Below, one piece after another: positions 15,011-21,957 of a stretch of 64,000 nucleotides of DNA (the first letter of the stretch is position 1; every line of letters begins with the position of its first letter). The DNA comes from Zobellia alginiliquefaciens (GTDB lineage: Bacteria; Bacteroidota; Bacteroidia; Flavobacteriales; Flavobacteriaceae), in the NCBI RefSeq assembly GCF_029323795.1, contig NZ_CP119758.1, forward strand, positions 4,278,001 to 4,342,000. The letters run 5' to 3'. A program made the translations under genes and the position numbers. Below the pieces are notes generated by a model, which was given only the letters and a program-made list of their open reading frames with translations, was not told where the DNA came from and did no database searches.

Positions 15011-15365
15011 GTGTTGCAGCGCAAACCCTTGGTCTTGTCACAGAACACTGATTAGTTTCCCAAACACTTTTAAAATGGTTTCTTTTTTAGTCCGCCGTAC
15101 TTTAAAAGTATACAATTTTGGTCTTTCGGTTTTGCCCGAACTTTGGTAAGAAAGCCGCAAGTCCGTCTGCGCAACAGTTGCGTCTGAGTGAAGTCCGTCC
15201 GAGCGAGAACTTTGGCAAGGTAATTTATTAAAGAAATATCTGAAGTTTGAGAAAGTAACAAGCCTAAAGAAACCATTTTAAAAATGCGGATTTGCCCGAA
15301 CCAAACTCTTATTATTTTTTAGATATTCAGGCTAATTGCGAACCGATTGGACTTTTCTTGCAATA
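15011..15365 (-). other. Cassette 3: gene-less cassette, diverged copy of cassette 4
   Basis: It has the same inverted repeat (AAAATGGTTTCTTTTTT near 15072, AAAGAAACCATTTTAAAA near 15268) and the same 40-base segment at 15159-15198 as cassette 4, but the intervening bases differ. A 68-codon ORF at 15070-15276 has no coding character and no counterpart in cassette 4. Conserved structure with diverged sequence suggests an RNA or a repeat rather than a protein. Confidence 0.6.
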
Positions 15366-15500
15366 TGTTTGCTAACGTGTTTGGCTATGGTTTCGTTGTG
15401 GAATTGTCCGCAAGGACTATTCCGCGAGAACCAAGCGATGATTGAAAGATAGGAATTTTCGGTGGAAAATTCCGCCACAATGAATTATAGCCGTTGTTGT
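15366..15500 (-). repeat. attC-like site 15 (single-member type)
   Basis: TTGGCTATGGTTTCGTTGTGG pairs with CCACAATGAATTATAGCCG; inner arms are GGAATTGTCC... and GGTGGAAAATTCC. Cores are AACG at 15373-15376 and GTTGTACAC at 15496-15504. Confidence 0.8.
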
Positions 15501-15513
15501 ACACTGGCATAAT

Positions 15514-15939
15514 TTAAGCTTTAAGTTTTAATCTCAAAACTTCATTTCCGCTTTCTTCGTGGCTATATTTTTTTATTCTTTCGAAACCATACTTGTCATA
15601 AAACGCTCTTCCAATAACATTTTTTTCAAAGACCTCGACTTCAAGCTCAGAATGTTTTTGACTAATAAAATCGACCAATTTTGTCCCAATTCCTTTAGAA
15701 TGATTATTTGGTAAAACAAAAAGCCCACCAATTTCGTTCTCCAACATACTTATAAATCCAACTATTGAATTTTCAACTTCATAAACCCACGTTTCCGAGT
15801 TCGGAATATAAATATTAGTCATATCCGATTTTATTTTTTCCACGAAACTAGAATTCAAAAAAGGATGAGCCAATGTGGATGATTTATACCAAACATTAAT
15901 AATTTGCTCAAGATCTTGTTCCTTATGTTTTCTTATCAT
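15514..15939 (-). CDS. Cassette 2: GNAT N-acetyltransferase
   Basis: 141 aa, complete GNAT fold: MIRKHKEQDLEQIINVWYKSS (strand 1, helix 1), VGFISMLENEIGGLFVLPNNHSKGIGTKLVDF with acetyl-CoA loop HSKGIG near residue 82, then VFEKNVIGRAFYDKYGFERI (helix and strand 6-7). It resembles YjaB/PhnO-like small-molecule or protein acetyltransferases; substrate unknown. The ATG at 15939 is about 20 bp inside the cassette end GTGTACAAC. Confidence 0.9.
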   Translation of the reverse strand: MIRKHKEQDLEQIINVWYKSSTLAHPFLNSSFVEKIKSDMTNIYIPNSETWVYEVENSIVGFISMLENEIGGLFVLPNNHSKGIGTKLVDFISQKHSELEVEVFEKNVIGRAFYDKYGFERIKKYSHEESGNEVLRLKLKA

Positions 15940-15954
15940 TTCTAATTTTTAGCT

Positions 15955-16154
15955 TGTGTACAACGATCTAGCTATGAACAGTACGGGAGCAAAATAGCGT
16001 TTACTTTCCGCCACGCACATAGCAAAATCTTTTGGTTTTGTTTTCTCTTTTTTTTCTCCACAAAGCAAAATCCCAAAGATTTTGCGGTCATCATAAATAT
16101 ACGCAAACCCTGCGATTAAGCCCTGAAGCCCGTATTGTTTATAGGTTTTGTTAT
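15955..16154 (-). repeat. attC-like site 16 (family II), nearest the recombinase
   Basis: AGCTATGAACAGTACGGG pairs with CCCGTATTGTTTATAGG. Cores are AACG at 15962-15965 and GTTATCTGC at 16150-16158. Confidence 0.85.
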
Positions 16155-16284
16155 CTGCTGGCTTTTCTGTTGGGGTTAAATTTCGATTAGGTCTGACATT
16201 ATTAGCTTTAAAATGAAAAAGAATTTAAACTGTAACAAAACTTTTACTGGTTCGTCTTTGAAATATAGTAAAACACTAAAATTT

Positions 16285-17328
16285 ATGAAACATTTTTTTT
16301 CTACTCTTTTATTGGTAGTTATTTCAACAACTTTCATGAACTGTAAAAGTCATACTTCTATAGATTCTTATATGAAAGAGCTAGTAGCAGATGGTGATTT
16401 TAATGGAAATGTTTTAGTGGTTTTAAATGGAGAAGAAGTTTACCAAAATTCTTTCGGGTTTTCAGATGGCTCTAAAACAGTTAAGTTAACTAAAGATTTT
16501 CGTTTCGATTTAGGGTCAGTATACAAAGAGTTTCCAGCAGTTTCAATCATGCAACTTCAAGAAAAAGGATTGCTTAATGTAGAGCATAAAATAAATAAAT
16601 ATTTAAAAGATTTGCCAAGTTGGGCATCAACAATTTCAATTAAAAATTTATTGCAATACACAAGTGGTCTTCCTGAAGTTGAATGGGATAAGTACTTTGA
16701 GAAAAATGAACGGATTACTGATGAAAAAATTAAGGAAGATTTAATAGATATAGAAGAGTTGGAGTTTGAGCCAGGTGCAGATTACTTATATACGAATCAT
16801 AGTCCAATGTTATTGTCGCAAATTGTAGAAAAAGTCACAAATCAAACTTTTAAAGTGTATGTTACTCAAAATTTATTCATTCCATTTTCTTTAAAAGATG
16901 CAGTAATTCATCCAGAAGCCCCATATTTAGATAAAAGCTTAATGGCTATTCCTTTTAATGAAAATTATGAGGAAGATTCTTATAAAGTAACAATCTCGGG
17001 AGCTATTTTTAGTTTAACTGCAAACGATTTATATAATTGGATAGAAAACCTTCATTCTTATAAAATTATAAATCAAGAATCCATAAAGTTCTTGTCTGAA
17101 GAAGCCGATTTTTTTGGGAATATCCAATCTCCTTTGGGTTCTGTAGAATGGACAAAGAATAGAATTATTGAGCATTCTCATCATGGTTCTGCTGGGAATT
17201 ATGAATGTATAGTAAGAAGATTTAATAATGATAAAGATGTATTAACGATAATCGTTCAAACAAATCAGAAACATGAAAATGTAGGCGATATTTCAGATGA
17301 AATTAAAAATATTTTAAAATTCAATTAA
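16285..17328 (+). CDS. Cassette 1: serine hydrolase (beta-lactamase family) lipoprotein
   Basis: 347 aa from ATG 16285; an upstream in-frame ATG at 16213 would add 24 residues before the signal peptide. N-terminal MKHFFSTLLLVVISTTFMNC is a signal with a probable lipidated Cys20. The penicillin-binding-like serine hydrolase motifs are SVYK (Ser78-Lys81), YTN (169-171) and HGSAG (300-304). Family members include class C beta-lactamases, DD-peptidases and esterases; the substrate here is unknown. This is the only cassette gene on the plus strand, facing the recombinase, so it must have its own promoter or be silent in an array-wide transcript. Confidence 0.85.
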   Translation: MKHFFSTLLLVVISTTFMNCKSHTSIDSYMKELVADGDFNGNVLVVLNGEEVYQNSFGFSDGSKTVKLTKDFRFDLGSVYKEFPAVSIMQLQEKGLLNVEHKINKYLKDLPSWASTISIKNLLQYTSGLPEVEWDKYFEKNERITDEKIKEDLIDIEELEFEPGADYLYTNHSPMLLSQIVEKVTNQTFKVYVTQNLFIPFSLKDAVIHPEAPYLDKSLMAIPFNENYEEDSYKVTISGAIFSLTANDLYNWIENLHSYKIINQESIKFLSEEADFFGNIQSPLGSVEWTKNRIIEHSHHGSAGNYECIVRRFNNDKDVLTIIVQTNQKHENVGDISDEIKNILKFN

Positions 17329-17414
17329 GTGTCAAAAAAGGGCTTACGTTAAAATTGTGATTTCGGAAGTTTATTCCATTTGACATTATTTAAGTTAAGA
17401 TATTTTTTCAGCTT

Positions 17415-17450
17415 GCAGATAACGTAGTAATATAGATCATATGATCTATA
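17415..17450. other. Candidate attI: cassette 1 end plus 20-bp palindrome
   Basis: GCAGATAAC (17415-17423) is the reverse complement of the start of cassette 1 (GTTATCTGC, 16150-16158), followed by G and, at 17431-17450, a perfect palindrome with half-site TATAGATCAT. No attC-like hairpin follows; the recombinase stop codon is only about 20 bp further. It is the only core in the array without a site attached, as expected for attI. Confidence 0.65.
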
Positions 17451-17468
17451 TATATTATATATGCGGAA

Positions 17469-18596
17469 CTAAGATAAGAGATCTTTTATGCTTTTAAACG
17501 AGGTTTCTGCCACATGAGTGTAAACTTCCGTGGTTTTGGTACTACTGTGGCCTAGCAGCAGTTGAATGTGCCTTATATCAGTGCCGTTTTCAAGAAGGTG
17601 GGTAGCAAAGCTATGACGTAACATGTGAGGTGTAACTTTCTTACGGATGCCCGATCTCATGGCAGCCATAGAGGTAATTTTTAATACACTTGAAGCGGTA
17701 TAGGCTTTTTGACCGGGGCCTTCAAATAGATAGTGCTGTGGTCTATACTCTTTGTAATAAGCACGTAGTTCTTTTAAGAGTGTGGGGCTTAGGACGGTCA
17801 TTCTATCTTTATTGCCCTTGGTCGCCTTAACGCAGATAAGCATTCGCTTTCCATCTATATCGTCTATTTTTAAGTTCAGAAGCTCACTTCTTCTAAGGCC
17901 TGCCGAATATAATAGGGAAATGATACAGCGATGTTTTAAGTTGCGGGTATACTCAATAAGGCTTAGAACTTCTTCTTTTGAAAGTACTTTGGGCAGTTGT
18001 TTTTGTTTAATGGGCCGTTCAATGTTATAGAAGCGGTTGGGCATACCCATGACCACCTCAAAATAGAATTTGATGCTGTTGACTGCTTGGTTTAAATAAG
18101 AGTGTGAACGGACATCCCTTGTTAGCTTTTGCAAATACTTCCTTACCTCTATCTCAGTAATGGCATTGGGTGGTATGCCGTGAAAATGATTTATAAAGGT
18201 TTCAAAATGGTGTACGTAGGTCTTTACCGTATTTTCCGCATATCTGCTTAATTCCAACTTGTCCAGGTACTCTTCCGGACATCTTTTAAAACCTTCTTTC
18301 AGCTCCCTGTTCCTGTACCAGTTTATGTTATGGGGTTTGTCTGGGTTTAGTCCATGGCTATTCTCGAAAAAATAATTTCCGTTTATCCAGACCTCTCCAC
18401 GAAATGTACTCCAAAGTGTACTAAGGTTGGTTTTATTGTTGAGGACATGATACATGCCATATTCCTGGCTCCAACATATGTGTGGTAATTTCTCCACAAG
18501 CGCTTGGATTACTTTATCAGATTTGAACTGGAGTCCAATATGTTTTACGTTATTTATCAATAAATGTTTTAACGTAATGCTTCTACCTTTAAACAT
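17469..18596 (-). CDS. Tyrosine recombinase, probable integrase of the cassette array
   Basis: 375 aa. Residues 1-104 form an unassigned N-terminal extension; about 105-185 is a SAM-like core-binding domain (YLDKLELSRYAENTVKTYVHHFETF); about 200-370 is the catalytic domain with Arg235 (SAGLRRSELL), Lys260 (KATKGNKDR), His324 and Arg327 (TPHMLRHSFATHLL), His350 (LLGH) and Tyr359 (TTEVYTH). The spacing between Lys260 and His324 is as in XerC/XerD and leaves no room for the extra IntI-specific domain. It lies at the end of the array, transcribed toward it, an orientation known from the Treponema denticola integron but unlike most. Its role in cassette exchange is inferred from position. Confidence 0.9.
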   Translation of the reverse strand: MFKGRSITLKHLLINNVKHIGLQFKSDKVIQALVEKLPHICWSQEYGMYHVLNNKTNLSTLWSTFRGEVWINGNYFFENSHGLNPDKPHNINWYRNRELKEGFKRCPEEYLDKLELSRYAENTVKTYVHHFETFINHFHGIPPNAITEIEVRKYLQKLTRDVRSHSYLNQAVNSIKFYFEVVMGMPNRFYNIERPIKQKQLPKVLSKEEVLSLIEYTRNLKHRCIISLLYSAGLRRSELLNLKIDDIDGKRMLICVKATKGNKDRMTVLSPTLLKELRAYYKEYRPQHYLFEGPGQKAYTASSVLKITSMAAMRSGIRKKVTPHMLRHSFATHLLENGTDIRHIQLLLGHSSTKTTEVYTHVAETSFKSIKDLLS

Positions 18597-18681
18597 GTTA
18601 TTTTTTTTCCAAGTTCATTAATAAAAATGATTTAATCGTATCTTAATCGAATAATGTTCGCATAAAGATTCACTTAAGTTT

Positions 18682-19074
18682 ATGGAAATGAGACTACAAC
18701 ATGAGTGTTTGTACTGTAAAAAGCCACTTACGGGTAGAACGGATAAAAAATATTGCAATCTACATTGCAAGAGTGCTTTCCAATATCAAAAAGAAAAGGA
18801 AAGACCGGAACGCTTTTACAATAAAGTAGACAATCAGCTAAAACTGAACCGGAAGATTCTTAAACAATATAACAAAGGGGGCAAGGTAACGATAAGATGT
18901 AAGGTTCTTTCGGAGCAGGGATTCGATTCCAACTTTTTCACCCACTATTGGAAGAACAAAAAGGGAGACGTATATTTTTTTATTTATGAATACGGTTTCT
19001 TGAAAAAAATCGAATATGGAAAAGAAAAATACATTCTGGTTACCTGGCAAGATTATATGAACAAGGGAATGTAA
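18682..19074 (+). CDS. Small zinc-ribbon protein, function unknown
   Basis: 130 aa, divergent from the recombinase with an 85-bp gap. A putative zinc site near the N-terminus is Cys9-x2-Cys12-x12-Cys25-x3-Cys29 (CLYCKKPL...KKYCNLHC), similar to DUF2116-like ribbons. The middle (KVTIRCKVLSEQGFDSNFFTHYWKNKKGDVYFFIYEYGF) looks like a small beta domain. Such proteins are common beside mobile DNA in Bacteroidetes (from memory), but no function is known. A regulatory or accessory role for the recombinase is possible only by proximity. Confidence 0.7.
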   Translation: MEMRLQHECLYCKKPLTGRTDKKYCNLHCKSAFQYQKEKERPERFYNKVDNQLKLNRKILKQYNKGGKVTIRCKVLSEQGFDSNFFTHYWKNKKGDVYFFIYEYGFLKKIEYGKEKYILVTWQDYMNKGM

Positions 19075-19077
19075 CGG

Positions 19078-19457
19078 GAGGAATAGAAGTTAATTGATTG
19101 TTTATCAATATAATTGGCATTGGCAGTAAACTTGGGTTGTTGTTTCAGTATGTCGTTCGCTAAGGTATGGTTGACCCTCCTTTGCCCGTAGCGCATTACA
19201 AAAATAGGGTTACTATTAATATTCTTTTTAAAATATATGGTTAAAGTAACTAAGTAATTAACCATAAGGGGGCAACCATAGCTATGGTGCTCCTGAATGT
19301 GTATTTGGACAAAATAAGGTTACTTTTTATAGCTTATATGGTGGTATCTAAAAAAAGTATGGTTATATTTTATGTGGTTAAAAAGCTTAGTAGGATATTA
19401 GGCCAATATAATTTAGGACAGTATAAGACAACCATATTTTGGCCTATGCCTATGGTG
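19078..19457. promoter_or_regulatory. Intergenic region with clustered ATGGTT motifs
   Basis: 380 bp without a convincing gene. About ten copies of ATGGTT/AACCAT-type hexamers (ATGGTG variants included) occur in both orientations between 19165 and 19460, including the perfect palindrome ACCATAGCTATGGT at 19275-19288. It could be a binding array for a regulator or for the arm-binding domain of the integrase at 20240-21637. Confidence 0.35.
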
Positions 19458-20243
19458 CTATTTAGACGACTTGGAGAAAACCGAATTTAACAGGAAGTCT
19501 ATGGCTTCGTCATCGGAAATGATAGCGTCTTTTTTCTTACGTTCTGTACTTTTCTCCTTTAGTTGTTGAACAGTGTGCAGTTTATTCTCAATTTTCTTGG
19601 GTGGGTCGTCCACCGTTTCAAATTGAAATTGCTCGTTCAAGGTCAATAGGATCCCAAGTGATGCCTCAAATTTTAATGTTTCGTTCAGTACAGGAAACTT
19701 ATCTATTAGGGAATCTTCAAAATATGCAACGTTTCCGATCAGGAAGTGGGCCAGGGGCACTGGACATTCTGTGGCAAGACGCTCCTGTAGTGCCTCCTTC
19801 CGCAGCTCAAAGAGCTCTACTTTCTTAGCTCTACGTATGCTTAGGTGTCCATTGGGCAAATTTACAGGCTTCAGTATATCAAATTCATTTTTAATGGCAA
19901 GTTGGGCAATTCTTTTGTAATGCTCCAAAGCAACTTTTCGAGTATCCGGTTCATCCAGCCCCATCATATCCTCTTCATACACATAATAAAACCCAATGAG
20001 GCTATTTTCAATTATATCTTGATACACATCCACTATAAACCCATAAAACTCCTCGGTCATGTTAGGGTCGGGAACATAAACGGTTTCACTGTTCTTGGGG
20101 GAAATGGCATTAGGTATTCCCTCAACGGACAGCGGTACCCGTGTTACCTCTTGGAGTATGCCCCTTGAGAGCTGTACACGAGTGAGCTCGTCCATTGTCA
20201 ACGAGTTCAGGTCCAAATTCTTTAAAAGTCCAAAGTAACTCAT
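19458..20243 (-). CDS. Hypothetical protein coupled to the phage-type integrase
   Basis: 261 aa, acidic, no signal peptide or membrane segment. Recognisable features are limited to a helical middle (EEFYGFIVDVYQDIIENSLIGFYYVYEEDM) and a Lys/Glu-rich C-terminal third (LHTVQQLKEKSTERKKKDAIISDDEAIDFLLNSVF). Its ATG overlaps the integrase stop by 4 bp (ATGA), so the two are translationally coupled. It may be an integrase partner or directionality factor, though it is large for the latter. Family not recognised. Confidence 0.7.
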   Translation of the reverse strand: MSYFGLLKNLDLNSLTMDELTRVQLSRGILQEVTRVPLSVEGIPNAISPKNSETVYVPDPNMTEEFYGFIVDVYQDIIENSLIGFYYVYEEDMMGLDEPDTRKVALEHYKRIAQLAIKNEFDILKPVNLPNGHLSIRRAKKVELFELRKEALQERLATECPVPLAHFLIGNVAYFEDSLIDKFPVLNETLKFEASLGILLTLNEQFQFETVDDPPKKIENKLHTVQQLKEKSTERKKKDAIISDDEAIDFLLNSVFSKSSK

Positions 20244-21637
20244 TTGTCGGTTTTGTTGATGGATCGGTTCAATAGGTTTGAGTAATCCTGGGGTAGTTCG
20301 GCATCTATGTCCCTAAGGTATTTTTCAAGTGCATCAAGGGTGGCATGGCCCGTAATGAGCATCAGTTTGCTTTTAACCTCTTCAGGCGTCCCCGTTTTTA
20401 TCATCTCACGGTAGAGCATGGTTATATACGTATGTCTGAAACTGTACAGCCCATATTCATTGCCCAAATTAAAATGGTCCTTTACTTTTTTAAAGCGTTT
20501 GGAAAAGTAGTTCCGTTTGTCGTTATCGGCAAGGTTCCATTCTCCGCCAAAGCCTTGTGGAGTGAATAGGGAATGTTTGGCGTCCATCTTGGAAAGGTCC
20601 GGCAATTGCCCAAGCATTATATCCGGTATGATCTTTATCTTAACAGGTTTGTTCTTGGCTTTGACATATATTTTCTTGTCATTGATGTCAATATCACCTA
20701 CTTTAAGGCGACATATTTCTATAGGCCTCAACATATTATAGCTGACCATTTGGACGAACATCCGCATCAAAAGGTCATTGTTCATAAGATGTGCGTCAAT
20801 TTCCGCCAACTGTGTGGGTGTGTAGGTCTTGTTTCGCTTCGGAACGGATTTTAGTATGTTTATCTTACGAATAAAGTTGTCGTCGATCAGTTCATTGTTC
20901 TCCAAGGTGCCAAAGAGCGCACTGAGAGCGGTTCTGGTATTGTTCCTGTTTCTAGGGCTGGAGGTGCGCAAAACATCGTTCAGGTGGCGCACTACGGTCT
21001 TTTTGTCAATGTTATTAATATCGGAAACATCCACCTCATTTTCGGCAAGCCATCTTTCAAACTTGGTTATTCGACTTTTCTGCTTCTTGAACGAATTATC
21101 GTTCAATGTGCTCTTTTTAATGTTTAGGCCCAGTTCGAATGCTTCGGCCACTGAAACTTTGTTCTCGTCCACCACATTGTTTTCTATTTCTGAAATAGGT
21201 ACTGGATTTGGTTTAGCGTTTTCATTGGCAAGGTCAATACGCTCTCTATTTACTGCTGCTGTAGATTCTTTTTCCACTTCTTTCTTCGCTGGAAAGTTGT
21301 TTATGGGGCGTTCTTCTTTTATTGCTCTCCGTCTAAATTCGTCTTCTAACTCTGTATTGTCTTTATAAGGGTCGAATCCGGCTTCCAATAACAGAAGGAG
21401 GTTTCGTTGTAGCACTTTTAAGAACTGTAAACGTTTAGTTTTTCCTTTGAAGCGGTTGGCTCCGGCTTTGATAAAAGGTTGCTTTTTTAGTTTGCCGGTA
21501 TCAGGGTCCCTGAAAGAGAAATATACAAACCAGGCTTTTGCAAGGGCATCGTTGCGTTGCTTTTTGTCAAGGGCGGACCATTGGGTGATATCGACACCAC
21601 CTGTAAAGATTTTAGGTTCGGTGTAGTTCAATTTCAT
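20240..21637 (-). CDS. Phage-type tyrosine integrase next to tRNA-Met
   Basis: 465 aa from ATG 21637 (MKLNYTEPKIFTGG); an upstream ATG at 21718 would place the start in the tRNA terminator. An N-terminal arm-binding region (WFVYFSFRDPDTGKLKKQPFIKAG) is followed by a core-binding domain near 190-270 and a catalytic domain with Arg in MLRPIEICRLKVGDID, Lys in KAKNKPVKIKI, SFRHTYITMLYRE and GHATLDALEKYLRDID with the Tyr nucleophile. It is of the kind found in Bacteroidetes integrative elements inserted at tRNA genes. It is unrelated in architecture to the array recombinase. It probably mobilised the accessory region to its left. Confidence 0.9.
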   Translation of the reverse strand: MKLNYTEPKIFTGGVDITQWSALDKKQRNDALAKAWFVYFSFRDPDTGKLKKQPFIKAGANRFKGKTKRLQFLKVLQRNLLLLLEAGFDPYKDNTELEDEFRRRAIKEERPINNFPAKKEVEKESTAAVNRERIDLANENAKPNPVPISEIENNVVDENKVSVAEAFELGLNIKKSTLNDNSFKKQKSRITKFERWLAENEVDVSDINNIDKKTVVRHLNDVLRTSSPRNRNNTRTALSALFGTLENNELIDDNFIRKINILKSVPKRNKTYTPTQLAEIDAHLMNNDLLMRMFVQMVSYNMLRPIEICRLKVGDIDINDKKIYVKAKNKPVKIKIIPDIMLGQLPDLSKMDAKHSLFTPQGFGGEWNLADNDKRNYFSKRFKKVKDHFNLGNEYGLYSFRHTYITMLYREMIKTGTPEEVKSKLMLITGHATLDALEKYLRDIDAELPQDYSNLLNRSINKTDK

Positions 21638-21693
21638 TTTAAAAGTGTTTACGTTTTCGTTTACGGAACGTAATAAAAGGGAAATACAAGACA

Positions 21694-21723
21694 TAAAAAA
21701 ACGGATTGTAGTACGCAATCCGT
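21694..21723 (-). terminator. Terminator of tRNA-Met
   Basis: Perfect stem ACGGATTG/CAATCCGT with a 7-base loop (21701-21723), followed on the minus strand by a run of seven T. Lies 25 bp beyond the 3' end of the tRNA. Confidence 0.8.
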
Positions 21724-21747
21724 TAATTTACAGCATTTTAAGCCTTG

Positions 21748-21821
21748 TAGCGAGAGGGGGGCACGATCCCCCGACCTCCGGGTTATGAATCCGACGCTCT
21801 AACCAACTGAGCTACCTCGCC
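21748..21821 (-). tRNA. tRNA-Met (anticodon CAT), elongator type
   Basis: 74 nt, no encoded CCA. 5' GGCGAGG acceptor strand, D-arm GCTC/GAGC, anticodon loop TTCATAA, T-stem GGGGG/CCCCC and 3' strand TCTCGCT plus A73 (G-U pairs at both ends of the acceptor stem). The T-loop reads ATCGTGC rather than TTCRAnn. Marks the border between accessory and conserved regions. Confidence 0.9.
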
Positions 21822-21957
21822 GTATTATTATTTTGAAACGGCTGCAAATATAAAGTTTATTTCTTGTTCTGACGCAATACTTTGCTAAAATTATTCTATC
21901 TCTTTTATTTTTTTATCATAAGGAAATCTATATATTGCCCAACGTAAACACTTAAGA

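Larger units (their letters stand above)
184..18596 (-). other. Integron-like gene-cassette array with adjacent recombinase
   Basis: Sixteen site-plus-cassette units in tandem, read on the minus strand away from a tyrosine recombinase at 17469-18596. Each unit starts with GTT plus unique bases and ends with their reverse complement followed by AACG, as integron cassettes do. The site lying 3' of each gene (left on the plus strand) travels with it: identical or related genes carry the same site family (10270-11044 and 13617-14391; 5689-6472 and 12103-12886). Fourteen units hold genes and two hold none. The sites and the recombinase do not look like textbook attC or IntI, so 'integron-like' is an inference from architecture. 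The left end of the array, near base 184, is degenerate. Confidence 0.8.

Noticed and set aside
15070-15276. 68-aa ORF in cassette 3
   Set aside because: No counterpart in the homologous cassette 4 and no coding character.
184-16154. Repeats as a CRISPR array
   Set aside because: Repeats are 125-220 bp, belong to several families and alternate with genes; no cas genes are present.
184-16154. Sites as MITEs or simple REP elements inserted between genes
   Set aside because: The bases just outside each site differ between cassettes and pair with the far end of the same cassette; a MITE insertion would not produce that.
17469-18596. Calling the recombinase IntI
   Set aside because: The IntI-specific segment between the catalytic Lys and the HxxR motif is missing and the N-terminus is longer.
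19053-19265. 70-aa ORF antisense to the 3' end of the zinc-ribbon gene
   Set aside because: Short, mostly intergenic, with no recognisable domain; the sequence is better described as a motif-rich intergenic region.
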